DNA of 24,291 nucleotides, from positions 1-24,291 of IMG/VR virus record IMGVR_UViG_3300009184_000210. One strand, given 5' to 3'. This stretch comes from a virus. Positions 7,124 through 12,524 of this stretch are shown here, in pieces. The number at the start of each line of letters is the position of its first letter. Position 1 is the first letter of the stretch. The position numbers and the translations under genes are program-made. The notes beneath the pieces are model-generated. The model saw only the letters and a list, made by a program, of their open reading frames with translations, was not told where the DNA came from and made no database searches.

Positions 7124-7293
7124 GATGGTATCATCTTTGGTATAAAAGGAACATTTCGAGGGCCGTGTAATTCTTTGAGTTTCTGATGTGCTTCAAGTAC
7201 ATCTTTGGCATAGACGCGAACTGCTTGCCCTGAAGTAGTTGTAGTTTCAAAACACTTAAGTCTATTGTGCATTTGCATGGTTTGATTGGTCAT
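7120..7293 (-). CDS. Hypothetical small protein
   Basis: A 57-codon gene, MTNQTMQMHNRLKCFETTTT, continues with SGQAVRVYAKDVLEAHQKL and ends FIPKMIPS. It is coupled on both sides: the ATG overlaps the stop of the 54-aa gene (TGATG), and its TGA overlaps the start of the HAD-like gene (ATGA). The VYAKDVLEAHQKLKEL portion reads as a strand followed by a helix, like the small "modification of codons by position" segments of many phage proteins, but no family is assigned. Confidence 0.75.
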   Translation of the reverse strand: MTNQTMQMHNRLKCFETTTTSGQAVRVYAKDVLEAHQKLKELHGPRNVPFIPKMIPS

Positions 7294-7457
7294 CAGTAGT
7301 TTACCGCAACATAAAATTTAAAAAACCAGATCGTAACCCAGTCACCGTCGTAATAACTATGTTTAAAGCCAAAACGATATCTATCAGAATGATTGTCAAA
7401 TCCCCATTCCCATTTACCATATCGAACAGCATAATACATATGTCTAAAGATACTCAT
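7293..7457 (-). CDS. Hypothetical aromatic-rich small protein
   Basis: A 54-codon gene starting MSIFRHMYYAVRYGKWEWGF is extremely rich in Trp, Tyr and Phe (about 40 percent aromatic), with repeated short strands such as DRYRFGFKHSYYDGDW and a C-terminal VTIWFFKFYVAVNY. It could be a compact beta protein or be membrane-associated. It starts after a GGGGAA ribosome-binding region and its stop overlaps the next ATG, which supports it as a real gene. No family recognised. Confidence 0.75.
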   Translation of the reverse strand: MSIFRHMYYAVRYGKWEWGFDNHSDRYRFGFKHSYYDGDWVTIWFFKFYVAVNY

Positions 7458-7496
7458 AAGTTCCCCTATTTCCCGGTTTTCTCAACGGCCGAAATC

Positions 7497-7781
7497 CTAT
7501 TGCTTACCCTGCCAAGCAGGATCATCATATTGATCTAGAGCTCCGAGATTCCGATCCGCAACAAAGCTATCTCTAATATAAGCTACATCATCAAATATCT
7601 TCATTTCACCAAAACACGCAATATTCCATTTAGTTTCACCGGCTTCCAAAGAAGTTTCGGTACAGACCGGAACACGTATATCGATATTCTCGACCAGATT
7701 CTCCGTGCCGTTTTCAAACACTCGCCATACTAATTTTGAGCCGTTGTGTTTCGTATTAAAGCGTATCAGATAGTTGTTCAT
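7497..7781 (-). CDS. Conserved phage protein of unknown function
   Basis: The 94-aa protein begins MNNYLIRFNTKHNGSKLVWR and continues with VFENGTENLVENIDIRVPV, a variable part and WNIACFGEMKIFDDVAYI. Almost the same opening occurs in widespread hypothetical proteins of T4-like phages, so it is a true conserved gene. It reads as a beta-rich domain. I placed the start at 7781, where the ATG overlaps the upstream TAA; the longer open frame to 7865 would lie inside the neighbouring gene. Function unknown. Confidence 0.85.
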   Translation of the reverse strand: MNNYLIRFNTKHNGSKLVWRVFENGTENLVENIDIRVPVCTETSLEAGETKWNIACFGEMKIFDDVAYIRDSFVADRNLGALDQYDDPAWQGKQ

Positions 7782-7993
7782 TATTTTACTCCGTACTTTT
7801 GTCGAATCTTCAAAGCAACGATGTTCGCCGGATACATAGGTTCCAGGGACAGCATATCGTCGCATACATCGTCGACAATCATTTCAGCAAATCTCTCGGG
7901 ATCGATTAGTAGAACAGATTGCATCTGCCCGTCGACCAAGATGGTCTTATACGCTTTCGATAGTTCGGCGTATTGTTTAATTTTTTCATTCAT
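7781..7993 (-). CDS. Hypothetical small protein
   Basis: This 70-aa protein (MNEKIKQYAELSKAYKTILV...) has two helical parts with FAEMIVDDVCDDMLSLEP in the middle and ends IRQKYGVK. The final KYG and the acidic FAEMIVDDV segment resemble the C-terminal part of the common phage family seen in the next gene (FGELIVKECVE...), suggesting duplicated or related genes. It overlaps its upstream neighbour by ATGA. Function unknown. Confidence 0.77.
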   Translation of the reverse strand: MNEKIKQYAELSKAYKTILVDGQMQSVLLIDPERFAEMIVDDVCDDMLSLEPMYPANIVALKIRQKYGVK

Positions 7994-8235
7994 TCGTTAA
8001 CTCCAAAATGTTCTAATAGTAATTGCTCGATATCTACAAAATCGCCGCATCCATTATCTATAGCAATCTCGACACATTCTTTAACGATTAATTCACCGAA
8101 TTTCTCAATAGCTTTACGATCGTAGTCATCAAGCTGATCCCAACAACCAGAAGCAGTTAGACCCGACCGATACATCAAATCTTCAAATTTAGTATCCATA
8201 TAATTTCCGGCGGTAGTAAATTTTAAATCGTTCAT
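7990..8235 (-). CDS. Small phage protein of the "LAEQAG/FAELIVREC" type
   Basis: This 81-aa protein begins MNDLKFTTAGNYMDTKFEDL. It contains DRKAIEKFGELIVKECVEIA near residues 42-61 and ends LLLEHFGVNE. The FxELIVxECxxxA segment followed by a short acidic loop and a HFGV end is a hallmark of small hypothetical proteins that are common in phages of proteobacteria. I chose the ATG at 8235; the TTG one codon earlier is less likely. Coupled to the gene downstream through ATGA. Confidence 0.8.
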   Translation of the reverse strand: MNDLKFTTAGNYMDTKFEDLMYRSGLTASGCWDQLDDYDRKAIEKFGELIVKECVEIAIDNGCGDFVDIEQLLLEHFGVNE

Positions 8236-8238
8236 CAA

Positions 8239-8529
8239 TTACTCCAGTAAGGTACGTCCATCGATTTCCCAGTATCGCTCTACACCCTTACGGGCCCAAT
8301 CGGAATCAATAAACTGACCAAGTTGTTTTTCCATATTATTATCCAAGTATATACGACCACCCCAGATACCAGTAGAAGTCCCGATTTTATAGACGGCACC
8401 AATAATCCTACCATCATCACTATCGAAGTATACCCATTGCGAGAATTCCTTCTCCATCCATTGTTTCTTTTGTTTACGATTGTTGAGCATAAACTCAACC
8501 TCTCGTTTTACATCATCTTCATTCATCAT
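8239..8529 (-). CDS. Hypothetical protein
   Basis: The 96-aa protein starts MMNEDDVKREVEFMLNNRKQ, with a basic-acidic helix. A beta-rich part follows, SQWVYFDSDDGRIIGAVYKI then IWGGRIYLDNNMEKQLGQF, and it ends in a Trp-rich segment. Two adjacent ATG codons (8529 and 8526) both fit the AGGGGAC ribosome-binding site and the overlap with the preceding stop. Function not recognised. Confidence 0.77.
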   Translation of the reverse strand: MMNEDDVKREVEFMLNNRKQKKQWMEKEFSQWVYFDSDDGRIIGAVYKIGTSTGIWGGRIYLDNNMEKQLGQFIDSDWARKGVERYWEIDGRTLLE

Positions 8530-8726
8530 TGTCCCCTTGCTCGGATAGCTGTAGCAGTAAAAGGTGCTTTGGTGTTTTCAGCCAACTTTGCACACGCCTC
8601 ACGCTCATGCTGTGCTACTAGCTTGGCAAAGGCTTCAAGTTTGTCCAAGTATGTGATTTCACCTGTACGCCAATAGAAAGGCATTTGCGTCTGTTTAGCC
8701 ATCTCAATGATTTCATCTTGTGTCAT
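8526..8726 (-). CDS. Small phage protein (EREACAKLAE type)
   Basis: This 66-aa protein (MTQDEIIEMAKQTQMPFYWR...) contains YLDKLEAFAKLVAQHEREAC at about residues 26-45, followed by AKLAENTK and a C-terminal AIRARGQ. The EREACAKLAE...IRARGQ signature is very common in small proteins of phages infecting beta- and gammaproteobacteria, where function is unknown. It shares the RARGQ ending with the next gene (AIKARGQA), indicating a family pair. ATGA overlaps on both ends. Confidence 0.82.
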   Translation of the reverse strand: MTQDEIIEMAKQTQMPFYWRTGEITYLDKLEAFAKLVAQHEREACAKLAENTKAPFTATAIRARGQ

Positions 8727-9004
8727 GCCTGGCCTCTTGCTTTGATGGCGTCAACGCAACGCTCATGTTGAAACTTATAGATATCACCAATCTTATTGGC
8801 ATTGATCGAGTAACCTTCGGGGTACCAAACATATTGATGTACTTTTGCTTGTTCAACGGCTCGTAGGCATGCCGCGCGTTCCTCTAGAATAGCCAGTCTA
8901 ATGAAGTCTACTAATTCAATCTCATCCGCTTGTTTGGCCTTATCGCGGATTTGTTCGATCTGATCGTCAGTTAAAGGCCCATCATCTGGTTCATAATTTT
9001 TCAT
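8723..9004 (-). CDS. Small phage protein related to the previous gene
   Basis: The 93-aa protein starts MKNYEPDDGPLTDDQIEQIR and contains LAILEERAACLRAVEQAKVH followed by a beta-rich stretch WYPEGYSINANKIGDIYKF and the end DAIKARGQA. The EERAACLRAVEQ helix and KARGQA end match the style of the 8526-8726 protein, so they are likely paralogues. I prefer the ATG at 9004, which has GGAG 5 nt upstream, over the one at 9019. Function unknown. Confidence 0.8.
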   Translation of the reverse strand: MKNYEPDDGPLTDDQIEQIRDKAKQADEIELVDFIRLAILEERAACLRAVEQAKVHQYVWYPEGYSINANKIGDIYKFQHERCVDAIKARGQA

Positions 9005-9005
9005 A

Positions 9006-9233
9006 TCATCTCCACGCATTAACTAAACCGATTACACAAGTAACGATTGCTACAATATTTACCACCATCTGTGGTTTATTTAACACACGTATAGTCCATG
9101 TTAAAAATGCCACAATACCAAGGGTAAACGCCACAATGTTATAGGGATAAGCACGGGGTCCAATGGCATTGCAAATATGTCCAATAATAATGAATACTGC
9201 ACCTATCCACTGAATGATATCGTTAAATTTCAT
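9006..9233 (-). CDS. Small integral membrane protein
   Basis: This 75-aa protein has three hydrophobic segments, at about residues 7-24 (IQWIGAVFIIIGHICNAI), 32-48 (NIVAFTLGIVAFLTW) and 57-72 (VVNIVAIVTCVIGLV), with short polar loops. It is a predicted three-helix inner-membrane protein with no signal peptide. It has ATGA coupling with the next gene upstream. A role in superinfection exclusion or lysis control is possible for such proteins but not shown. Confidence 0.82.
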   Translation of the reverse strand: MKFNDIIQWIGAVFIIIGHICNAIGPRAYPYNIVAFTLGIVAFLTWTIRVLNKPQMVVNIVAIVTCVIGLVNAWR

Positions 9234-9442
9234 GTGTTCTTTTCCTTGAGTTTCCTGGCATCACAAGCGGGGCAACCATCTGTGCAGTATTTGCACTCCC
9301 CATCTTGCTCTGTCTGTGCCAAGGCTTCTTTAATGGCGGTGATGGCATTTTCTGGTATTTGTTTGTCAACATAACGTTCCGCTGTCACATTCATGTATTC
9401 CAACGCCTCCAATGCAAGGCGTAATGCTTTGTCTTTATTCAT
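9230..9442 (-). CDS. Small phage protein with C-terminal Cys motif
   Basis: This 70-aa protein begins MNKDKALRLALEALEYMNVT, has AITAIKEALAQTE in the middle, and ends with CKYCTDGCPACDARKLKEK. CxxC and CPAC together give four Cys, a plausible zinc ribbon. The MNKDKALRLALEALE... ITAIKEALAQ layout is frequent in phages of freshwater and marine betaproteobacteria, which supports a proteobacterial host. The start at 9442 follows from the ATGA overlap at 9439-9442. Confidence 0.82.
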   Translation of the reverse strand: MNKDKALRLALEALEYMNVTAERYVDKQIPENAITAIKEALAQTEQDGECKYCTDGCPACDARKLKEKNT

Positions 9443-9834
9443 CGTATAGTATCCCACTCACTGGTTACTTGTGAAGCAATAATTAAAAAAGTATTGAAAT
9501 TGATATCCCAATGTCGGTATATCTTTTTGGCAGTCATTACAGCTTGTAATCTTTGTGTAAGTTCAGTAACGGGTTCATTTACATCTACACTGAAAGGAAT
9601 CTCCCACGTCTGCGCAGTCTCATGCTGTAAGGTATTAGCGTTATAGCGTTTTACCGATTCTTTCAGAGTCTTCTTAGTGAAGTATACTTTGTTGAGAGAA
9701 AGGTAAGGCACCGCAGGTATGGTGCTACCGTCTAACACACTGGGCCAGGAAGCGGTCGCTGTTTGTCTGATAGCGGGAAAGGTGGGGGCAGGACCAAATG
9801 CGGAGTTTAGAGGGGATTGAACGAATGTCTTCAT
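9439..9834 (-). CDS. Hypothetical protein with Pro/Thr-rich N-terminus
   Basis: The 131-aa protein starts MKTFVQSPLNSAFGPAPTFP and goes on to a segment with IPAVPYLSLNKVYFTKKTL. The latter half contains QTWEIPFSVDVNEPVTELTQ and ends FLIIASQVTSEWDTIR. No family is recognised. I took the ATG at 9834; the longer frame to 9879 uses a TTG inside the 13-bp repeat tract and lacks a ribosome-binding site. No good ribosome-binding site precedes the ATG either, so the start is uncertain. Confidence 0.65.
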   Translation of the reverse strand: MKTFVQSPLNSAFGPAPTFPAIRQTATASWPSVLDGSTIPAVPYLSLNKVYFTKKTLKESVKRYNANTLQHETAQTWEIPFSVDVNEPVTELTQRLQAVMTAKKIYRHWDINFNTFLIIASQVTSEWDTIR

Positions 9835-9841
9835 AGCAGTG

Positions 9842-9907
9842 TTTTTAGACGGAGTTTTTAGCAGGGGTTTTTGGGGCAAATTTTTTCTGGGAAATTTTTT
9901 TAGAGAG
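9842..9907. repeat. Degenerate 13-bp tandem repeat with T-tracts
   Basis: Units such as TTTTTAGACGGAG, TTTTTAGCAGGGG and TTTTTGGGGCAAA follow head to tail, then TTTTTTCTGGGAAA and TTTTTTTAGAGAG. The T-tract starts are 13, 13, 13 and 14 bp apart. The period is not a multiple of 3, so it is not coding. Confidence 0.7.
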
Positions 9908-9972
9908 AGAATTTTGAGAATAGAGTTAACACGAATATAAGGTGGCGGTTGTTTAACCCCTGATCTAGCAAC

Positions 9973-10003
9973 GGGTACCCCTATCTATAATTTAGGGTAC
10001 CCC
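9973..10003. repeat. Paired palindromes GGGTACCCC
   Basis: Two identical 9-mers with 22-bp spacing (two helical turns) each contain the 8-bp palindrome GGGTACCC. They could form one 8-bp hairpin or two dimeric-protein sites. A TATAAT on the plus strand lies between them (9986-9991) without a -35. Confidence 0.65.
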
Positions 10004-10009
10004 TTGTTC

Positions 10010-10195
10010 TCAGGCGCCGTAGTATTCGCCGTACGCTTCGATCAGATCATTCTGCATCTGTTCGGTCTCGATGTCGTGAGCTAGAACCGCCACGGCCTCT
10101 TTGGGGAGACCCGTGATCTTAGCGATCGATTCGTTGCTAAGTCCCATTGCTACGCACTCTACGAGCTCTGCGTATAGATCTTTCATATGACTCAT
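10010..10195 (-). CDS. Small HTH-like protein
   Basis: The 61-aa protein MSHMKDLYAELVECVAMGLS continues NESIAKITGLPKEAVAVLAH. The stretch GLSNESIAKITGLPKEAVAVL (about 18-38) has the spacing of a helix-turn-helix: a helix, a Gly turn, and a recognition helix. The tail is acidic and Tyr-rich. It could be a DNA-binding regulator but is too short to assign to a family. It is coupled by ATGA to the gene upstream and lies in the operon from the promoter at 10611-10639. Confidence 0.72.
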   Translation of the reverse strand: MSHMKDLYAELVECVAMGLSNESIAKITGLPKEAVAVLAHDIETEQMQNDLIEAYGEYYGA

Positions 10196-10488
10196 GCTGT
10201 TTCCTTTTGATCCATCATTTCAAATAACACAAATTTCGCGATGTTTAACTGCTGGCGAATAAGTTCCTTTGTGGCCTTGCTGTTTATATCCGCCGCATGC
10301 TGATATGCTGTAAGCTCTTGCACATCTGACAGAATGCCAGCAACCACCATCTCTAAGCCCGTCATGCGACCGATAGCCATGTACTGCTCTCGGATCTGGT
10401 CTGTGGTCATGCCGTACATTGCGATCTCGCGCTTGTAGGTTTCGTTGCTTGTAATCATCTCACCCATTGCTTTGTAATTGATAGTCAT
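10192..10488 (-). CDS. Hypothetical helical protein
   Basis: This 98-aa protein, MTINYKAMGEMITSNETYKR, is nearly all helix, with GRMTGLEMVVAGILSDVQEL near the middle and RQQLNIAKFVLFEMMDQK near the end. The ATG at 10488 is preferred to a TTG two codons earlier. It lies 2 bp after the stop of the 31-aa membrane peptide and shares ATGA with the HTH-like gene. Function unknown. Confidence 0.78.
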   Translation of the reverse strand: MTINYKAMGEMITSNETYKREIAMYGMTTDQIREQYMAIGRMTGLEMVVAGILSDVQELTAYQHAADINSKATKELIRQQLNIAKFVLFEMMDQKETA

Positions 10489-10490
10489 GT

Positions 10491-10586
10491 TCAAACCTTT
10501 GTCAAAATGTAGTAGAAAAACGGACCGAATGCAACTGCTACGAACAGCGCTGCTTGGGATACTTCTATCGCTAGCTCTTTTATCAT
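10491..10586 (-). CDS. Membrane micropeptide
   Basis: A 31-codon gene, MIKELAIEVSQAALFVAVAF then GPFFYYILTKV, has a single hydrophobic helix (about residues 11-27). It has an AAAGGAAC ribosome-binding site at good spacing and a Lys at either end. It is the first gene behind the promoter at 10611-10639. Too short for any family. Confidence 0.65.
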   Translation of the reverse strand: MIKELAIEVSQAALFVAVAFGPFFYYILTKV

Positions 10587-10610
10587 CTGTGTTCCTTTGT
10601 TCATGTCTTT

Positions 10611-10639
10611 ATTATAACACCGTTTGAATACCCTGTCAA
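10611..10639 (-). promoter_or_regulatory. sigma-70 promoter
   Basis: Minus strand: TTGACA (10639-10634), 17-bp spacer, TATAAT (10616-10611), with TG one base before the -10. It serves the 10491-10586 gene and those following. Confidence 0.83.
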
Positions 10640-10648
10640 CCTGTGTGG

Positions 10649-10882
10649 TTAATAGGACTGATGAGAATGACCAATAGCGTACGCTATGGCATCACCGTCT
10701 GCACAGGTGTCTCCAGAAGCATCTACAGGCCGTGGGGTGAAGATGTCTGCGAAATCGTCGTAACAGTAGTATCCGGAGTGGGTTACAACCAAGCGAGCGT
10801 CTGCGGGCAATGCCGACAATGCCGCAATCATGTCTGCTACGGTAATGTGATCTGGGATCATGGGTGCTGCTGAATTGGTCAT
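10649..10882 (-). CDS. Small phage protein of unknown function
   Basis: The 77-aa protein starts MTNSAAPMIPDHITVADMIA and has ALSALPADARLVVTHSGYYC followed by an acidic, Gly-rich half. The "TVADMIAALSALPADARLVV" block is a recurrent small-protein motif in phages of proteobacteria, usually annotated hypothetical. A competing frame at 10692-10919 is Arg/Cys-rich and lacks this pattern, so it is rejected. GGAG precedes the ATG. Single gene under the promoter at 10919-10947. Confidence 0.8.
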   Translation of the reverse strand: MTNSAAPMIPDHITVADMIAALSALPADARLVVTHSGYYCYDDFADIFTPRPVDASGDTCADGDAIAYAIGHSHQSY

Positions 10883-10918
10883 AATCTACTCCTACTGTTT
10901 GTTTCTTAATATGCCTCA

Positions 10919-10947
10919 ATTATAGCACATTTTGGACAACCTGTCAA
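10919..10947 (-). promoter_or_regulatory. sigma-70 promoter, spacer family GGTTGTCCAAAATGTGC
   Basis: Minus strand: TTGACA (10947-10942), 17-bp spacer GGTTGTCCAAAATGTGC, TATAAT (10924-10919). The identical spacer pattern recurs at 13560, 14043 and 16256. Confidence 0.88.
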
Positions 10948-10961
10948 GCATTTTCTCAAAG

Positions 10962-10997
10962 ACCATACGTAGGAATAGGGTATTTACCCCTACGGAC
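10962..10997. terminator. Hairpin upstream of promoter
   Basis: CGTAG...AGGGTA-TT-TACCC...CTACG can fold into a bulged stem-loop just upstream of the 10919-10947 promoter. It may end transcription coming from the 11095-11328 gene. Moderate evidence only, as no long U-tract follows. Confidence 0.35.
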
Positions 10998-11021
10998 GGC
11001 ATCTTTTAGCATGTTTTGGGA

Positions 11022-11070
11022 AAAACGGCGTAAAAAAGCTAATGTTTTCATAGACTTATAACGCCGTTTT
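11022..11070 (-). terminator. 10-bp inverted repeat, possible terminator
   Basis: AAAACGGCGT (11022-11031) and ACGCCGTTTT (11061-11070) are perfect inverted arms around a 29-nt loop. They lie just downstream of the 11095-11328 stop. On the minus strand the second arm ends in a T5 run, as in an intrinsic terminator, though the loop is long. Confidence 0.5.
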
Positions 11071-11094
11071 CTCACTTTCTAGCGCCAGCAACAC

Positions 11095-11328
11095 TTAAAA
11101 TACAGTGCCAGCAAACTGCTCATAGTCATAAAATGCCACGAGCTTATCATTCATGAAGTATACTGTGAGACCCCCAAGATCATCTCGTTGGTCATAAGCG
11201 CCAGCAACGAGTGCGTCGAACATTTCTTCGAGTCGTTCTTCGCTAGTAGTCTCTGCGAGTTCATTCCAATCTACAGTGTAATCTGTGTTGTTGATCAGAT
11301 TCGATTCAGCTTCAGTTAACATTCTCAT
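11095..11328 (-). CDS. Hypothetical acidic protein
   Basis: The 77-aa protein MRMLTEAESNLINNTDYTVD contains DWNELAETTSEERLEEMFDA. Its C-terminal half is beta-like: DDLGGLTVYFMNDKLVAFYD followed by YEQFAGTVF. It is strongly acidic and could be a small alpha/beta domain. A single-gene unit under the 11361-11389 promoter, followed by the inverted repeat at 11022-11070. No family recognised. Confidence 0.77.
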   Translation of the reverse strand: MRMLTEAESNLINNTDYTVDWNELAETTSEERLEEMFDALVAGAYDQRDDLGGLTVYFMNDKLVAFYDYEQFAGTVF

Positions 11329-11360
11329 AATATAGACCTTTCTGTTTTGCTACATAGAGT

Positions 11361-11389
11361 ATTATAACACCATGTAGAATTCTTGTCAA
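11361..11389 (-). promoter_or_regulatory. sigma-70 promoter
   Basis: Minus strand: TTGACA (11389-11384), 17-bp spacer, TATAAT (11366-11361). The -35 overlaps the stop of the 11386-11601 gene. Drives 11095-11328. Confidence 0.82.
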
Positions 11390-11601
11390 TAGCTTTTTGA
11401 GGGGAATCTGGCGGTTGGATCCGCTCTGAGCTTCATGCCAGAGTTTGATTTACCTTTGGCTGAGACCGGCTTTGGGTTCTTTCTGCCCTTCAAAGTCTCT
11501 ATAGAGCCACCGGCAGCTAGGAACCTTGCAACTGCATCTTCCTGCATGGTACGGGCGACTTCTTTCGGTACTGGTGCTAGTTCTCTTAGATCGTTATTCA
11601 T
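11386..11601 (-). CDS. Small basic protein, phage hypothetical
   Basis: The 71-aa protein starts MNNDLRELAPVPKEVARTMQ and contains VARFLAAGGSIETLKGRKNP followed by a basic Lys/Ser/Gly-rich tail. The FLAAGGSIE segment recalls the FLARGG motif of common small phage proteins of unknown role. The start at 11601 is defined by an ATGA overlap with the 11598-11774 gene, giving it preference over 11616. Confidence 0.78.
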   Translation of the reverse strand: MNNDLRELAPVPKEVARTMQEDAVARFLAAGGSIETLKGRKNPKPVSAKGKSNSGMKLRADPTARFPSKSY

Positions 11602-11774
11602 GCTACTTTGTCCCATGCTTTTTTGCTTTCGATTGCGAACACGGCATAGGCCTCAATGGTCTTTTGAGTCTGTGCCATCGGATTTTCTTTGACAAAAGCG
11701 ATGAAGTTGAAAAACTCCATTCCCAAGAATGCTGCATCTGATTCCAAATGCTTGATTGCTGTTTCTATTCTCAT
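11598..11774 (-). CDS. Hypothetical helical small protein
   Basis: A 58-codon gene, MRIETAIKHLESDAAFLGME followed by FFNFIAFVKENPMAQTQKTI, ends ESKKAWDKVA. It is predicted to be helical. The longer open frame starting at 11831 crosses the promoter at 11799-11827 and is not used; AAGGA precedes the ATG at 11774. It lies directly downstream of the variant promoter. Function unknown. Confidence 0.75.
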   Translation of the reverse strand: MRIETAIKHLESDAAFLGMEFFNFIAFVKENPMAQTQKTIEAYAVFAIESKKAWDKVA

Positions 11775-11798
11775 ACTATTCCTTGTTGCTATGTCTCT

Positions 11799-11827
11799 AT
11801 TATAGCACACTCTGATCGTTTGGACAA
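11799..11827 (-). promoter_or_regulatory. sigma-70 promoter with variant -35 TTGTCC
   Basis: Minus strand: TTGTCC (11827-11822), 17-bp spacer ending TGTGC, TATAAT (11804-11799). One of two members of the promoter family whose -35 is TTGTCC (the other at 14405-14433). Confidence 0.7.
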
Positions 11828-11830
11828 GCA

Positions 11831-11854
11831 ATAACCCGTTGGTTTGCTGGGGTA
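11831..11854. terminator. CCC/GGG hairpin of divergent promoter module
   Basis: ATAACCC and GGGGTAC arms (one mismatch) lie between the minus-strand promoter at 11799-11827 and the plus-strand promoter at 11865-11893. The same arrangement occurs at 14436-14462 and, with a related hairpin, at 16288-16310. Confidence 0.4.
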
Positions 11855-11864
11855 CTTTGTGAGG

Positions 11865-11893
11865 TTGACAGAACTTTTGAATGATGTTAAAAT
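11865..11893 (+). promoter_or_regulatory. Plus-strand sigma-70 promoter into the origin-like region
   Basis: TTGACA (11865-11870), 17-bp spacer GAACTTTTGAATGATGT, TAAAAT (11888-11893). No plus-strand gene follows. Transcription would pass the AT-rich tract and the TTATCCAC array, then run antisense into the 12082-12453 gene. Confidence 0.78.
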
Positions 11894-12081
11894 AATAGAT
11901 TGCTTTAATATTATGATCAATCTGTTTAATATAAAGTATTATCTGATCTATTCCATGCTTTAATAGCTATATATAGCATTTCCAAATAGGCTCGATTATT
12001 CTCCGAGTTATCCACCGGTTATCCACTGATTATCTTCGATTATCCACTAAAAATACGCATCGTAATGTGGTTTCTACACGG
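11894..12081. other. Candidate replication origin / regulatory locus
   Basis: This non-coding segment holds an AT-rich stretch, an inverted repeat AGATTG...CAATCT (11897-11923), the 12-bp palindrome GCTATATATAGC (11966-11977) and a five-unit array at 11996-12048. It is preceded by a plus-strand promoter. This combination is typical of origins using DnaA- or iteron-type initiators; the call is inference. Confidence 0.5.
11996..12048. repeat. TTATCCAC (DnaA-box-like) array, 10-12 bp spacing
   Basis: TTATTCTCC (11996), TTATCCACC (12008), TTATCCACT (12019), TTATCTTCG (12030) and TTATCCACT (12040) follow one another at 12, 11, 11 and 10 bp, about one helical turn. Three match 8 of 9 positions of the DnaA box TTATCCACA. 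All point the same way. Confidence 0.8.
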
Positions 12082-12453
12082 TTAATCTCTATCTTTATTC
12101 CTCATTGTATCTATCATACTATTATCTGCTAATTGCTGATAATCGTTTGCGGTCGTTTCCAATGCTTTCCATCTATAATCTATTACGTGATTATTATCTA
12201 ATGCTTTTACTGGTTCTGCAGTATATTCATTATATGTGTTATTCTTGCTCATTCGTATAACTTCTTTGATTGTTTCTATATCAGATCTTTCGTTATAAGT
12301 ACCAGTAAAATATCCTTCTATATTCTTCATTCCTTTTAGATCTCTCGTGCTGTTTACATATAGATAAATTACGTTAATATCATCTTTATGCTTATCAAGA
12401 AATGCATAATATTCTTTCATATTACCCGCTACTACGAATTTCTTTTTAATCAT
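12082..12453 (-). CDS. Conserved phage protein (KFVVAGN type)
   Basis: This 123-aa protein begins MIKKKFVVAGNMKEYYAFLD, continues with VIYLYVNSTRDLKGMKNIEG, and has YFTGTYNERSDIETIKEVIR at about residues 48-67. The pattern KFVVAGNxxEY... YxYVxxxxDLxGxxxxxGxxxGTxxERxDI is a common hypothetical family in T4-like and other phages. It reads as an alternating beta-alpha domain. The C-terminal third is low-complexity and polar. It is the last gene of the operon from 13535 and stops at the edge of the origin-like locus. Function unknown. Confidence 0.85.
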   Translation of the reverse strand: MIKKKFVVAGNMKEYYAFLDKHKDDINVIYLYVNSTRDLKGMKNIEGYFTGTYNERSDIETIKEVIRMSKNNTYNEYTAEPVKALDNNHVIDYRWKALETTANDYQQLADNSMIDTMRNKDRD

Positions 12454-12524
12454 TTTCGATCCGGATCAAAGATTACTAATAGACATAATAGTATTATGAA
12501 TAGAATTATTGCGAAATCTGGCAT
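12450..12524 (-). CDS. Membrane micropeptide
   Basis: A 24-codon frame, MPDFAIILFIILLCLLVIFD then PDRK, is one hydrophobic helix ending with a basic tail. It overlaps the upstream stop by TAATG and the downstream start by ATGA, giving perfect coupling on both sides, which is the main support at this length. Confidence 0.6.
   Translation of the reverse strand: MPDFAIILFIILLCLLVIFDPDRK

Larger units (their letters stand above)
9835..10009. other. Non-coding segment with 13-bp repeat tract and palindrome pair
   Basis: This 175-bp gap holds no convincing gene. It has T-tracts beginning at 9842, 9855, 9868, 9881 and 9895, a 13-14 bp period. It also has two copies of GGGTACCCC at 9973-9981 and 9995-10003. 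No sigma-70 promoter matching the others was found. Confidence 0.7.

Noticed and set aside
8323-8676. Plus-strand 117-aa frame
   Set aside because: Opposite two overlapping minus-strand genes with better support; no start signal.
10692-10919. Minus-strand frame of 75 aa overlapping 10649-10882
   Set aside because: Arg/Cys-rich, no conserved pattern, and it runs across the promoter's -10; the other frame has a ribosome-binding site and a familiar motif.
11435-11741. Plus-strand frames opposite 11386-11774
   Set aside because: They follow the minus-strand genes exactly and have no upstream promoter or ribosome-binding site.
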